A DNA stretch of 64,000 nucleotides, taken from Levyella massiliensis (GTDB lineage Bacteria; Bacillota; Clostridia; Tissierellales; Peptoniphilaceae). The first letter of the stretch is position 1. Each line of letters opens with the position of its first letter. The DNA lies in contig NZ_HG529490.1 of the NCBI RefSeq assembly GCF_000308275.2, positions 771,695-835,694 of the forward strand, read 5' to 3'. The notes beneath the pieces were generated by a model. It was not told the DNA's origin and ran no database searches. It saw nothing but the letters and a program-made list of their open reading frames with translations. Of this stretch, positions 43,063 through 51,778 are shown in pieces. The position numbers were made by a program, and so were the translations under genes.

Positions 43063-44808
43063 CTATTTGATTTTCCATCCGATTGCTCTTTCCCTTTGAT
43101 AAATAAATCGCTGATAAATTTGTGATTTCTCAAGTAGCTCCCCATGTGTTCCAACACTTTCTACCTTACCTTTATCCATTACAACAATCTGATCTGCACC
43201 TTGAATGGTTTCCAATTTATGTGCAATGACAAGTACAGTTTTACCTTTTAGTAAATTGTGTAAAGCAACCATAAGTTGTTCTTCATTCTCAGGATCTACG
43301 CTTGATGTTGCCTCATCCAAAATCACAATCTTACTTGGTTTAAGCATTGCTCTGGCAATGGAAATTCTTTGACGCTCGCCTCCTGATAAGTTAGAGCCTC
43401 CTTCCTGCAAAACCGTATCATATCCTTGAGGTAGTGCCATAATAAAATCATGGCACTGTGCCTGTTTAGCAACTTCCATAACTTCTTCATCACTTGCATC
43501 AGGATTACCAAACTTAATATTATTCTTTACTGTGTCATCAAACAGGTACACATCTTGAAAAACAAAAGTAAAATTAGACAACAGGTTGTCATATTTAAAA
43601 TCTTTTATATTTTTCCCATCAATCAAGATTTCGCCGCCATCAACATCCCAAAATCGTGATATTAAGTTACAGAGTGTTGTTTTTCCACTTCCTGAACCGC
43701 CTACAATAGCTGTTGTCTCTCCTTCCGATATAGAAAGAGTTATTCCATCAAACAATGATTGTTTTTCATAAGAAAATTTCACGTTATTAACCTCAACTTT
43801 GGCAACATTCAATTCCGTTACATTGCCTTCTGAAATTGTTGGTAGCTCTCGAAGTTTGGATATGGCATCTAAATTTTGTACTGCAACCCCCCTTATATTT
43901 TGCATACTTCCAGCCATCTCAAATCCTGCAAATACAATAAAGCTTGATACTATAAGCATTACCGCTTTATATGGTGGAATCGAAGCAGAACAAAAGCGCA
44001 AAACTGAAGAAAGTATAATTGCGCAAATACCCAGTTTGAAAATAAAAAGGAAAATAAGAGCGGCAGGAGCAACTGTTTTTTCAACATTGATAAATCCTTT
44101 GCGGCTTTCAGAGATATTCCTATCTAATTCTGTTATCATTTCTTTCCCTTTTCCAAAAGACTTGATAACGCTAATTCCTTTTACATATTCTAAAGTGGTT
44201 GCATTCAAGTTGATTTTTAATGATTGTAGTTTCTTCGTCAACTCATCTGCTTTTTTCTGAAAGAGGGCATTACTTAACATCCCCACAAATAAGGTCGCTA
44301 ATATGATAATCCCTGTAACCATATCAAACGGAAGCATAAAAAGTGCCATGATTGCTGTTTGAATCACTCCTACAAAAAGTGTTTCAATAATATTTACACC
44401 TACGGTTTCAAGCTCCCCGATTACTGTCGTTAATCCTCCGGATATATTTCCAAGTCGATTGTTGCTGAAATATCCCATGTTTACTCGTTTTAATTGATCG
44501 CCGATATATAATCTGTTCTCTGCTCCCATGTTATAAGTAGCAATATACTTATTGCGATCTGCCATATAACTACATAGTATTTTTCCTACAACACTTAACA
44601 TTGCCACGCCAAATACAATATATACATCCTGTATAAGTACTTCTCTATGCTCAAAAATATTCTGAAATACTTTGAGTAAAAAAAGCATGATAGCTCCCAG
44701 CGCAACGCCCTCAAAAATACTTTTAAGTACCTCAAATAGAAGCATTCTACTGAGTTTTGACGATTCTTTGCCTGCAATAGCATATAATTTTTTAATTAAA
44801 TCTCTCAT
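43063..44808 (-). CDS. ABC half-transporter, YbtP/YbtQ (IrtAB)-like
   Basis: 581 residues: membrane domain (about 1-320) and ATPase with Walker A GGSGSGKTT, signature LSGGERQR, Walker B IVILDEATSSVDP and H-loop AHKL. It starts directly after the stop of a similar gene (TAAATG), so the two should form a heterodimer. The fold is exporter type, but pairs of this kind next to ECF or siderophore genes (YbtPQ, IrtAB) import metal-ligand complexes. Import is inferred from context. Confidence 0.88.
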   Translation of the reverse strand: MRDLIKKLYAIAGKESSKLSRMLLFEVLKSIFEGVALGAIMLFLLKVFQNIFEHREVLIQDVYIVFGVAMLSVVGKILCSYMADRNKYIATYNMGAENRLYIGDQLKRVNMGYFSNNRLGNISGGLTTVIGELETVGVNIIETLFVGVIQTAIMALFMLPFDMVTGIIILATLFVGMLSNALFQKKADELTKKLQSLKINLNATTLEYVKGISVIKSFGKGKEMITELDRNISESRKGFINVEKTVAPAALIFLFIFKLGICAIILSSVLRFCSASIPPYKAVMLIVSSFIVFAGFEMAGSMQNIRGVAVQNLDAISKLRELPTISEGNVTELNVAKVEVNNVKFSYEKQSLFDGITLSISEGETTAIVGGSGSGKTTLCNLISRFWDVDGGEILIDGKNIKDFKYDNLLSNFTFVFQDVYLFDDTVKNNIKFGNPDASDEEVMEVAKQAQCHDFIMALPQGYDTVLQEGGSNLSGGERQRISIARAMLKPSKIVILDEATSSVDPENEEQLMVALHNLLKGKTVLVIAHKLETIQGADQIVVMDKGKVESVGTHGELLEKSQIYQRFIYQRERAIGWKIK

Positions 44809-46524
44809 TTACTTTACCTCCGCCTGTTGATATACACTAATGTGCGATTTCCACATTTTTGCGTAGGTTTCGCTTTTACCAAGAAGCTCGGAATGTGTTC
44901 CTTCAGCTTCTATTTCTCCATTGGTTACTACAATAATCTTGTTCGCACGAATTATAGTCGAAAGTCTATGAGCTATCATAATAACGGTTTTATTTTTAAC
45001 CAATGCATCTATAGATTTCTGAATTTCTGCCTCATTGTCTGGATCAGAGTAAGCAGTAGCTTCATCCAAAAGAACGATAGGACTATCTTTTAGCAACGCT
45101 CTTGCAATGGTAATTCTTTGACGTTCACCACCCGAAAGATTATTGCCCGCTTCACCAACAATCGTGTTATATCCGTCAGGCAAGCTCATAATAAAGTCAT
45201 GACAACTGGCTTTCTTGCACGCTTGTTCAATTTCTTCAATACTCGCATCAGGCTTAGCCAATTTCATATTTTCTAAAATGGTTTTTTTGAAAAGATAATT
45301 CTCTTGCGAAACATAGGTTACAAGTTCCATATTTTTTTCAAGAGAAATATCTTTTACATTTACATTGCCTATGCAAATTTTTCCATTGTCAGCATTCCAA
45401 TATCCGGCAATTAATTTTGCAATGGTAGATTTTCCGCTGCCTGAATATCCTACAATAGCTGTAAGTTGTTTTTCTTCTGCATGAAAAGACAAATTTTCAA
45501 ATACTTTCTTTTCGTCGTTATAACCAAAACTTACATTTTCAAAGGTTATGCCGTAAGAGCTTATCGTATTACAATTATCTCCTCTTTCAAGCTCCGGCAA
45601 ATTCATTACTGTCTTGATTTCATCAATCACTACTCTTACGTTTGCCATTGTATCCATATGGCTCATTGCTTTAATCAAAGGCTTATAAGATGCATAAGAT
45701 AACAGCACACACATAATGAGAATGCCAACAGAAATGCTCCCTTTCATGTATAGAAACAAAGAAATAGGCAAGACAAACAACATAGTTGAAGGCAGAATTT
45801 CCATTGCAGCAGTCATATAAAAACAAACACTTAAATACCAACTAAGCATACTGTCCCTGTTCTTATTAACGGCATCTACAAATTTTCCATAGGATGACGC
45901 TGATTTATTGAAAGCTTTGATAACCTGAATACCTCTAATATATTCAACCGCAGTAGTATTCATGTTTTTTGCAGCTTGTTGGTAGTTACGAGATTTTTCC
46001 TCGTATCCTCCCATCATTAAAAACGAGAACAATACACCGATTGGAAGAGTTACAAGATTGGCAAGACCTATTCTCCAATCAAGCACAAAAATAATAATAA
46101 CTAACACGATGGGAATAATAACATTTGCGATTACTTCTGGGATTACATGTGCGATTGGCTGTTCCATTTTATCCAAAGTTTCAACCATAAACTGTGTCCA
46201 TTCACCACTGCTCCTTTTCTCAACTTCCCCCATAGATAATCTGCTTATTTTTCTTGCAAGTTTTTTTCTCTCATCTTCAATAATACGAAAAGCAAGATTA
46301 TGAGAAGTTAATGTTGATATTTCATGAAAAATAACACTTCCTAAAAGTCCGCATAAAATTATTAAAATAGGCTCTTTATAAATCATAAAATTTATTTTTC
46401 CAGCAGCTATATGTTCAACGATTTTCGCCATTGCAAAATATGGCAAAACTCCACAAAGCACCCCAAGGACTGCGACAAAAACTGCAAAAATAATTTGTCC
46501 TAAATGCTTCTTTAACACATCCAT
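44809..46524 (-). CDS. ABC half-transporter, YbtP/YbtQ (IrtAB)-like partner
   Basis: 571 residues with six membrane helices and an ATPase domain: Walker A GYSGSGKST, signature LSGGERQR, Walker B IVLLDEATAYSDP (serine where the partner also has serine) and H-loop AHRLST. The start overlaps the ECF ATPase gene by 13 bases. It is the partner of the next half-transporter. Confidence 0.88.
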   Translation of the reverse strand: MDVLKKHLGQIIFAVFVAVLGVLCGVLPYFAMAKIVEHIAAGKINFMIYKEPILIILCGLLGSVIFHEISTLTSHNLAFRIIEDERKKLARKISRLSMGEVEKRSSGEWTQFMVETLDKMEQPIAHVIPEVIANVIIPIVLVIIIFVLDWRIGLANLVTLPIGVLFSFLMMGGYEEKSRNYQQAAKNMNTTAVEYIRGIQVIKAFNKSASSYGKFVDAVNKNRDSMLSWYLSVCFYMTAAMEILPSTMLFVLPISLFLYMKGSISVGILIMCVLLSYASYKPLIKAMSHMDTMANVRVVIDEIKTVMNLPELERGDNCNTISSYGITFENVSFGYNDEKKVFENLSFHAEEKQLTAIVGYSGSGKSTIAKLIAGYWNADNGKICIGNVNVKDISLEKNMELVTYVSQENYLFKKTILENMKLAKPDASIEEIEQACKKASCHDFIMSLPDGYNTIVGEAGNNLSGGERQRITIARALLKDSPIVLLDEATAYSDPDNEAEIQKSIDALVKNKTVIMIAHRLSTIIRANKIIVVTNGEIEAEGTHSELLGKSETYAKMWKSHISVYQQAEVK

Positions 46525-48002
46525 TTTTCCACCTCTTTCGCATTCATTGACTTTAATAAGTCTTGTATATTTTCTAAATAATAATCTTCTGTAATTTCCC
46601 CATCATCAAGTTTTAATATTCTATTGCAAGTTCTTGCAATAAATTCAATGTCATGAGAGATAATCAGAAATTTGGTTCCATTCTTTTGTTGTTCCTTAAT
46701 TAAAACCCTAACTTTTTCCATACTGTTAAAATCTAAACCGGATGTTGGCTCATCCAATATAATCATCGGAGCATTTCTCATCATAGCAACACCTAAAACA
46801 AGCCTTTGCTTTTGTCCACCAGACAAAGTTGCAGGATGTTTATTTTTTAACTCAATCAAGCCTAATTTTCTTAATATATCTTCGGCTTTATCTATGTTTT
46901 TATCAGGATTGTCTAATCCTGTTGTTAATTCGTCTATTAAATCTTCTCCAAAAAGTTGAGAATCTAAATCTTGAGGTATATACCAAATTTTCCCAATGCG
47001 TTGCTTGTATTTTTTTGAGTTTCCATCCACTAAGATTTCACCGGAACTTTCTTTCATTAAGCCTGCAAAAACCTTTCCTAATGTGCTTTTTCCCACACCA
47101 TTTGCACCAACCAAAGCAATAATTTCATTGTTATCGTATTGAAAAGTTATATTTTTAAGCAGCTGGTGGTTCTTAAAATCTTTACTTAAGCCCGTTACCG
47201 ATATTGGATGTGGCGATGTGATTCCGCTCAAATCGGTATTTGGAATAGAAATATCCTCAAAACGCAAAGAACGAAGCCCTTTTTTATTAAGCGCCTCAGA
47301 CTTTTGTTCCTGTATTTCATTTGATGAATATTCTTTAATTATTTTTCCGTTTTCCATAAAAATATATCGGTCAGCAATACCTCTTAAATAAAAAAGTCGA
47401 TGTTCTGCGATAATACTTGTTTTCCCACTGTTTTTTAATCTTTTTATTAAGTCTGCAAGAAGATATGTTGCACTTAAATCAAGATTTGCTGATGGTTCAT
47501 CAAATACGTATACGTCAGGCTCCATTGCTTTTGCCGAACATATTGCTACTTTTTGTCTCATGCCATATGATAAGGAATAGATACTTGTATTGAGTAAATC
47601 TTCAATTCCCATTTCTTTTACAGTTTGATTAACTCGCTTTATTATTTCACTATGTGCAAGTCCCATATTTTCGCATCCAAAAGCAATTTCTCCGGCAACT
47701 TCATTGGAAAAAAACTGACTTCTTGGATCCTGAAAAACATTACCAATCATTTTCCCTATTTCCCAAGATGGTAATTGGTGTATGTCCTTCTCTTTAATAA
47801 AAGTTTTTCCGCTTAACTCTCCTTGAAAGAACGACGGTATAAGCCCGTTGATCACTCTTGTTAATGTGGATTTTCCGCAACCTGAAGCTCCAATGATTGC
47901 AATACATTCCCCTTGTAAGATGTTCAAATTGATGTCATTAAGCTGCATTTCATTTTTATTGTATGAATAGCTTACATGATGAATCTTTACTTCACTTTTC
48001 AT
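46512..48002 (-). CDS. Energy-coupling-factor ATPase, two ATPase domains in one protein
   Basis: 496 residues with two complete ABC domains. The first has GASGCGKST and LSYGMRQK (an odd LSYGM signature), VYVFDEPSANLD. The second has GANGVGKST, LSGGQKQR and IILDEPTSGLD. EcfA and EcfA' are thus fused, as in the MtsB/YkoD-type. It follows EcfT and MptD-type genes, so the set makes a complete ECF transporter. The ATG at 48,002 follows GAGGGGAAATT. Confidence 0.9.
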   Translation of the reverse strand: MKSEVKIHHVSYSYNKNEMQLNDINLNILQGECIAIIGASGCGKSTLTRVINGLIPSFFQGELSGKTFIKEKDIHQLPSWEIGKMIGNVFQDPRSQFFSNEVAGEIAFGCENMGLAHSEIIKRVNQTVKEMGIEDLLNTSIYSLSYGMRQKVAICSAKAMEPDVYVFDEPSANLDLSATYLLADLIKRLKNSGKTSIIAEHRLFYLRGIADRYIFMENGKIIKEYSSNEIQEQKSEALNKKGLRSLRFEDISIPNTDLSGITSPHPISVTGLSKDFKNHQLLKNITFQYDNNEIIALVGANGVGKSTLGKVFAGLMKESSGEILVDGNSKKYKQRIGKIWYIPQDLDSQLFGEDLIDELTTGLDNPDKNIDKAEDILRKLGLIELKNKHPATLSGGQKQRLVLGVAMMRNAPMIILDEPTSGLDFNSMEKVRVLIKEQQKNGTKFLIISHDIEFIARTCNRILKLDDGEITEDYYLENIQDLLKSMNAKEVEKWMC

Positions 48003-48015
48003 CAATTTCCCCTCC

Positions 48016-48701
48016 TCAAATAATGCAAACGATTAGCAATAAAAGACTGATCGTTAAAATCGCAATATCCGTCTTGCTCATTTTCGTTTCATAATAGCTT
48101 TGCTTTTTACCGGTGTTTTCAACACCTCTTACAATAGCCGCTGCAGCAAGTTCATCTCCAACTTTAATTGAACGAAAAATTAAAGGGACTACTACATACT
48201 CAACAGTTCTTAATGGATGAAAAAACACCTTTTTTTACTTCCGGTTAATCCACGCACCATCATTGCTTCTTTTATCGTTTTTATTTCCCCTGATATGGTT
48301 GGAATAAATCTGATCATAATAACCAAAATCAGAAGTATATTTTGTGGCACTGAGCTTTTCTGAAATACAGCAATCAATTTTCCTGATGGTATTTTGAAAG
48401 TTAAATAGGCTGCCATAATAGGAACAATAAATTTATATATCATTCCTAATAACATCGGCGATATTATCATCACTCCTTTTGGAACCATCATTATCAACCA
48501 AAATGTTGTAAATGAATAAAGCAGCACATATTGCACGCTTTGTTTGATAAAACCGAAATATGCAAGTAGCATAGCGAGCCATATCACAAACAAAGCGTGC
48601 ATATAATAGCTTTCAGTAAAAATAGATACCATACAGGCGAGAAATGTTAATAATAGCGTACCTATACCACTTAATTCTCTTAGTCTTTTCTCGCAGCTCA
48701 T
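48016..48701 (-). CDS. ECF transporter T component, in two frames (possible -1 frameshift)
   Basis: Codons 1-163 from 48,701 give an EcfT start (five to six helices and MMVRGLTGSKKR, the coupling-helix region), then stop at 48,210. The remainder, HPLRTVEYVVVPLIFRS with the second coupling motif AAAAIVRGVE and final helix, is in the -1 frame to 48,016. At the crossing stands T-TTT-TTC (48225-48219) in exact slippery-site phase; a -1 slip there joins RCFF to HPLRTVEY and restores an uninterrupted EcfT of about 228 residues. Programmed slippage, a one-base deletion, or a sequencing error in the runs are the options. Confidence 0.78.
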
Positions 48702-48704
48702 TGT

Positions 48705-49307
48705 TTAACTCAAAATTCCGGCTTTTTCAAAGTGTTTTTTGAGAATTTTTTGTGATATAAGCACACCTAATGCAGATAATATTACTGTTATAATTACACC
48801 AATGAGCATCAATTTCGGAGAAGAAACCATATTATACTGAAGCTTCATCGTAGCATCTGCAAAACCACTTGCGAGTGCCTGTTTTTGATAGCTTTCCCAT
48901 GCAACCCAGCAAGGTACGCCAATTCCCAATACCATGCCGATTCCATAGATACTCCAGCCAATCATGTTTCTAACAGGATTTCTATATGTGTTTTTACCAA
49001 TCATCACAATTTCAGAAATAACTGCAACAGCTATAAAATAAGGAACCATAAACATATAACCCATCGCTGCGGTAATAAGTGCATATATCATTACCCAAAC
49101 AAATAAAAGGCCATGCTTATTTACTCTGTTGGCTGCTACCAAGTAAAAAATTGAACCCAAAAACATTTCAATGCCTGCTGTTCCATAAAGGTAAAGAATA
49201 GGGATAGCTACCGTACCCATTCCAACTAAAAATGCTATTGCATAGAACAGAGCCATCATAACGGCAACCGTTACAATATCCTTTACCGTCATTTTTTCTT
49301 TCGTCAT
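48705..49307 (-). CDS. MptD-family ECF transporter substrate-binding (S) component
   Basis: 200 residues with six helices, beginning MTKEKMTVKDIVTVAVMMAL. This is the pattern of MptD family putative ECF S components, with the conserved alanine-rich helix one and AAMGYMFMVPYF. It gives the substrate specificity of the ECF transporter made with the next two genes. The ligand of this family is not settled; the DtxR-like box and companion ABC pair favour a metal chelate. GGAGGCG precedes the ATG. Confidence 0.85.
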   Translation of the reverse strand: MTKEKMTVKDIVTVAVMMALFYAIAFLVGMGTVAIPILYLYGTAGIEMFLGSIFYLVAANRVNKHGLLFVWVMIYALITAAMGYMFMVPYFIAVAVISEIVMIGKNTYRNPVRNMIGWSIYGIGMVLGIGVPCWVAWESYQKQALASGFADATMKLQYNMVSSPKLMLIGVIITVILSALGVLISQKILKKHFEKAGILS

Positions 49308-49323
49308 ATTAAACGCCTCCTTT

Positions 49324-49342
49324 TTAGTTAGATAAAGCTAAC
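49324..49342. promoter_or_regulatory. DtxR/IdeR-like box before the MptD operon
   Basis: TTAGTTAGATAAAGCTAAC contains GTTAG-N6-CTAAC and differs by one base from the site at 57549-57567 before the Feo/ABC operon. It resembles iron-dependent DtxR-family operators (TTAGGTTAG...). It lies immediately before the ribosome site of the MptD gene. Confidence 0.65.
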
Positions 49343-49360
49343 ATCTGTTCGAAAAAAATA

Positions 49361-49380
49361 GGAAGACCGGATGGTCTTCC
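49361..49380 (-). terminator. Terminator of the AraC gene
   Basis: GGAAGACC-GGAT-GGTCTTCC, a perfect 8-bp stem, followed on the minus strand by TATTTTTTT. It separates the AraC gene from the MptD operon behind it. Confidence 0.85.
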
Positions 49381-49469
49381 TGCAACAAATGTCCATCTTC
49401 AGCAACTATGTTACATCAAAATGGATATTTCTCTTATAACCTATTAGACCTTTATTTGCTCCAAACAGG

Positions 49470-50441
49470 TCAAACAGATTTACTCCTATATTGTTGTGGT
49501 GTCTCTCCAAAATGTTTTTTAAAAGCTGAAGAAAACTTGCCTTGATTTAAGTATCCTGCTAAATCCGCTATTTCTCCGATAGACATACTTGACTTATGAA
49601 TTAGTAACTCTGCTGCCGCTTCAAGACAAGTTTTTTTAATGAAACTGCCTATTGAATTTCCGGTTATATAAGCAAAACATCTTTTAAGACTTGATTCAGA
49701 AATTGCATATTTTTTTGCCAGTTCAGAAATAGAATATCTATCAAAAGGATTTTCCATAAGAGCTTTGTAGCATTCTTGAGTTGCTTCGTACACAGGCTCA
49801 GAAAAGGATGGAAGTTTATGTGTGTCTTTACTTTCAACTAAACTCAGAAATAGTAATAGTTCTATTGTTTTAATTATTGAATATGGAAGCTGTATCCTCT
49901 CATCAACCCTATATAATTCACCAATAATATGATTGATTTCATGACGAGAGCGGATAATTAACGCCGCCCCATTTTTGCACACCTTATCCCGCATTTCAAA
50001 CAAATCTATATTTCCATATGGAAAATATTTTGAAATGGACTTTTGTGCTATACTCATATCAATAAAAAGAGAAAGCCCTACATATTTTTTCATGGGAATA
50101 CAAGAGTTTTCAAACGGTACTTTCCCAAGTTCTAAAACACTTAAATCTCCTTTTCCAATAAATGCGCGTTCATTATTTTCCAGCTTAAATTCATAGCACC
50201 CTTCAAGGCAATGATCAATTTGTAAGATTCCTTCTTTAGGTGTTATTTTTTGATGTGTTGTTTTCATATTTAAGTTGTTATAAGATAATTGAATTCCTTC
50301 AAGCAAATCATAACAACGCATTTCTCCTGTACCCGTTTCGTTTCTAAAACGATAAACTTTCGCATTATCAACATTTTTCTTCTCCGAAAAAATATACCCA
50401 TTGTAGGCGTTTTCGATAATACTCTTTCTATTTAACTCCAT
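49470..50441 (-). CDS. AraC family regulator of the MptD-ECF-ABC cassette
   Basis: 323 residues. The C-terminal 100 residues hold two helix-turn-helices: SISELAKKYAISESSLKRCF and SIGEIADLAGYLNQGKFSS, ending GETPQQYR. The N-terminal 200 residues form a ligand domain. YbtA-like regulators with this layout sense siderophores and switch on the matching uptake genes, and this gene lies directly upstream of such a cassette on the same strand. The ligand is inferred. Confidence 0.85.
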   Translation of the reverse strand: MELNRKSIIENAYNGYIFSEKKNVDNAKVYRFRNETGTGEMRCYDLLEGIQLSYNNLNMKTTHQKITPKEGILQIDHCLEGCYEFKLENNERAFIGKGDLSVLELGKVPFENSCIPMKKYVGLSLFIDMSIAQKSISKYFPYGNIDLFEMRDKVCKNGAALIIRSRHEINHIIGELYRVDERIQLPYSIIKTIELLLFLSLVESKDTHKLPSFSEPVYEATQECYKALMENPFDRYSISELAKKYAISESSLKRCFAYITGNSIGSFIKKTCLEAAAELLIHKSSMSIGEIADLAGYLNQGKFSSAFKKHFGETPQQYRSKSV

Positions 50442-50590
50442 ACCTTTTGTCTCGCTTCTTGATAATTTTTTGCTATTTATTTTACTATTATACCATAAAT
50501 ATGAGCCTCCCTCTTCCCATCTCTTATTAAATTTGATATACTGTTTTGAAAATATGCTTAATGCTTGCTTGACTTTTTATGTATTCTTAT

Positions 50591-50722
50591 TTATCGCTCG
50601 CTTTCTTGTTTCCTTGATTTCTCAGTATTCATAAAACCAAAATTTCTTTCAGCAGAAAGGTCATGGCGTAAGTCATAATCCTCCACAAGTAGATAAAGTC
50701 CTACCTTTGGTCTATTCAGTTG
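50591..50722 (-). pseudogene. C-terminal fragment of a conjugative-element protein
   Basis: A 42-codon frame without a start: LYLLVEDYDLRHDLSAERNF then MNTEKSRKQESER and stop. I recall this tail from proteins of clostridial conjugative elements but cannot name the family with certainty. It is cut off by a stop in frame. The rest of 50442-50858 holds only the terminator at 50802-50845. Confidence 0.45.
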
Positions 50723-50801
50723 TCAAGGAACAATTGCCTATTGGCTTTCAGAGAGATTTTCTTTTAAGTAATTCTTGAAAATAATTCTTCAATTAAATTA
50801 A

Positions 50802-50845
50802 GAGGACAGATCTCCCTTCACTTTATAAAAGGAAAATCTGCCCTC
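50802..50845 (-). terminator. Terminator after the sigma-like gene
   Basis: GAGGACAGAT/ATCTGCCCTC arms (one mismatch) around a long A+T loop, 14 bases beyond the stop of the sigma-like gene on the minus strand. The following T-stretch is weak. Confidence 0.5.
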
Positions 50846-50858
50846 ATGCACAAGGCGA

Positions 50859-51275
50859 TTACTTCATAAATTCTTCCAATAGCACCCTTAGTTTTTTAAG
50901 AATGCTATTTTTTCGCCATTGTATAGCTTGATAGCTCACTTTCTTGCCTCTCGCTATGCTTGATAGCGTTTCATCATTGAAATACAAACGCTCTATGATG
51001 TCCCTTTCCTCATCGTTTAGTTTTGATATAGCATTTCTGACTGCCTCAATCATCATCTGTGTTTCAACAATCTTTGCTACATCAACGCTTTCATCAGCGA
51101 TGTTATTTACAAAATTCCCATCATGATCCAAAGAGGAAAAGAAAAGCAGGTGGTTTTTTCTGTCCACCTGCTCTAAATACTTCTCGTGTTCTTTTTCTCG
51201 CCAGTAGACTTTATAAATATCTTCACTGACTTTTACCTTTTGCCCTCTGACATAAAGGTAATACTCTTTTGCCAT
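50859..51275 (-). CDS. Sigma-70 region 4-like protein of an integrative element
   Basis: 138 residues beginning MAKEYYLYVRGQKVKVSEDI. The C-terminal part, ISKLNDEERDIIERLYFND then ETLSSIARGKKVSYQAIQWR, is a sigma-70 region 4 helix-turn-helix. Proteins of this kind occur in Tn916-like and other clostridial conjugative elements, where they help control transfer or excision. Here it is isolated from other transfer genes and probably a relic, though intact. Confidence 0.82.
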   Translation of the reverse strand: MAKEYYLYVRGQKVKVSEDIYKVYWREKEHEKYLEQVDRKNHLLFFSSLDHDGNFVNNIADESVDVAKIVETQMMIEAVRNAISKLNDEERDIIERLYFNDETLSSIARGKKVSYQAIQWRKNSILKKLRVLLEEFMK

Positions 51276-51532
51276 AAAGTTTCCTCCATTTCTTTTTTGT
51301 CTATTTGTTTTTCAGACAAAAAAGGAGGACCCCTGCATCTTGGCATAAGAAGTCCTCTGAAATGAAAGAAACCCGTTCTTTCCTTAACTATATTTAATTG
51401 TTTAGACGAGAATATGGAAAGACAGACAACTGTAAATCTTATAAGAAAAAGGAAGGATTTTGTTTTGAGTTATAGCTTCAAAGAAATATATAGCCTTTTT
51501 CATAGCCTGTCCCTCCATTTATTATCTTTATG

Positions 51533-51775
51533 TCATTCTTTTACAATCCAAATATCCTCTTGGTTAACAACACAATTCGAACATCCAAAACACTGACTTT
51601 GGCATTTATTTGTTTCAGATTTTTTAGTTTTTACCAAATATCCATTATTTTCGAGATATTCAATTTTCATTTTTACACTGTCTAAATCTTCACCTGTCAA
51701 TTCAGCAAGTTCTTGCAAAGTGCAGGTCTTTTTCTTTTTCAATACTTCTAATAGTTGTATAAGCATACTTATCAC
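51533..51775 (-). CDS. FeoC-like winged-helix protein with cysteine cluster
   Basis: 80 residues. The first 50 form a FeoC-like winged helix (LLEVLKKKKTCTLQELAELTG). CQSQCFGCSNC near the C-terminus is a four-cysteine cluster that may bind an Fe-S centre, a feature of FeoC. It follows FeoB after three bases and should modulate FeoB or its turnover. Confidence 0.82.
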   Translation of the reverse strand: MISMLIQLLEVLKKKKTCTLQELAELTGEDLDSVKMKIEYLENNGYLVKTKKSETNKCQSQCFGCSNCVVNQEDIWIVKE

Positions 51776-51778
51776 CCC

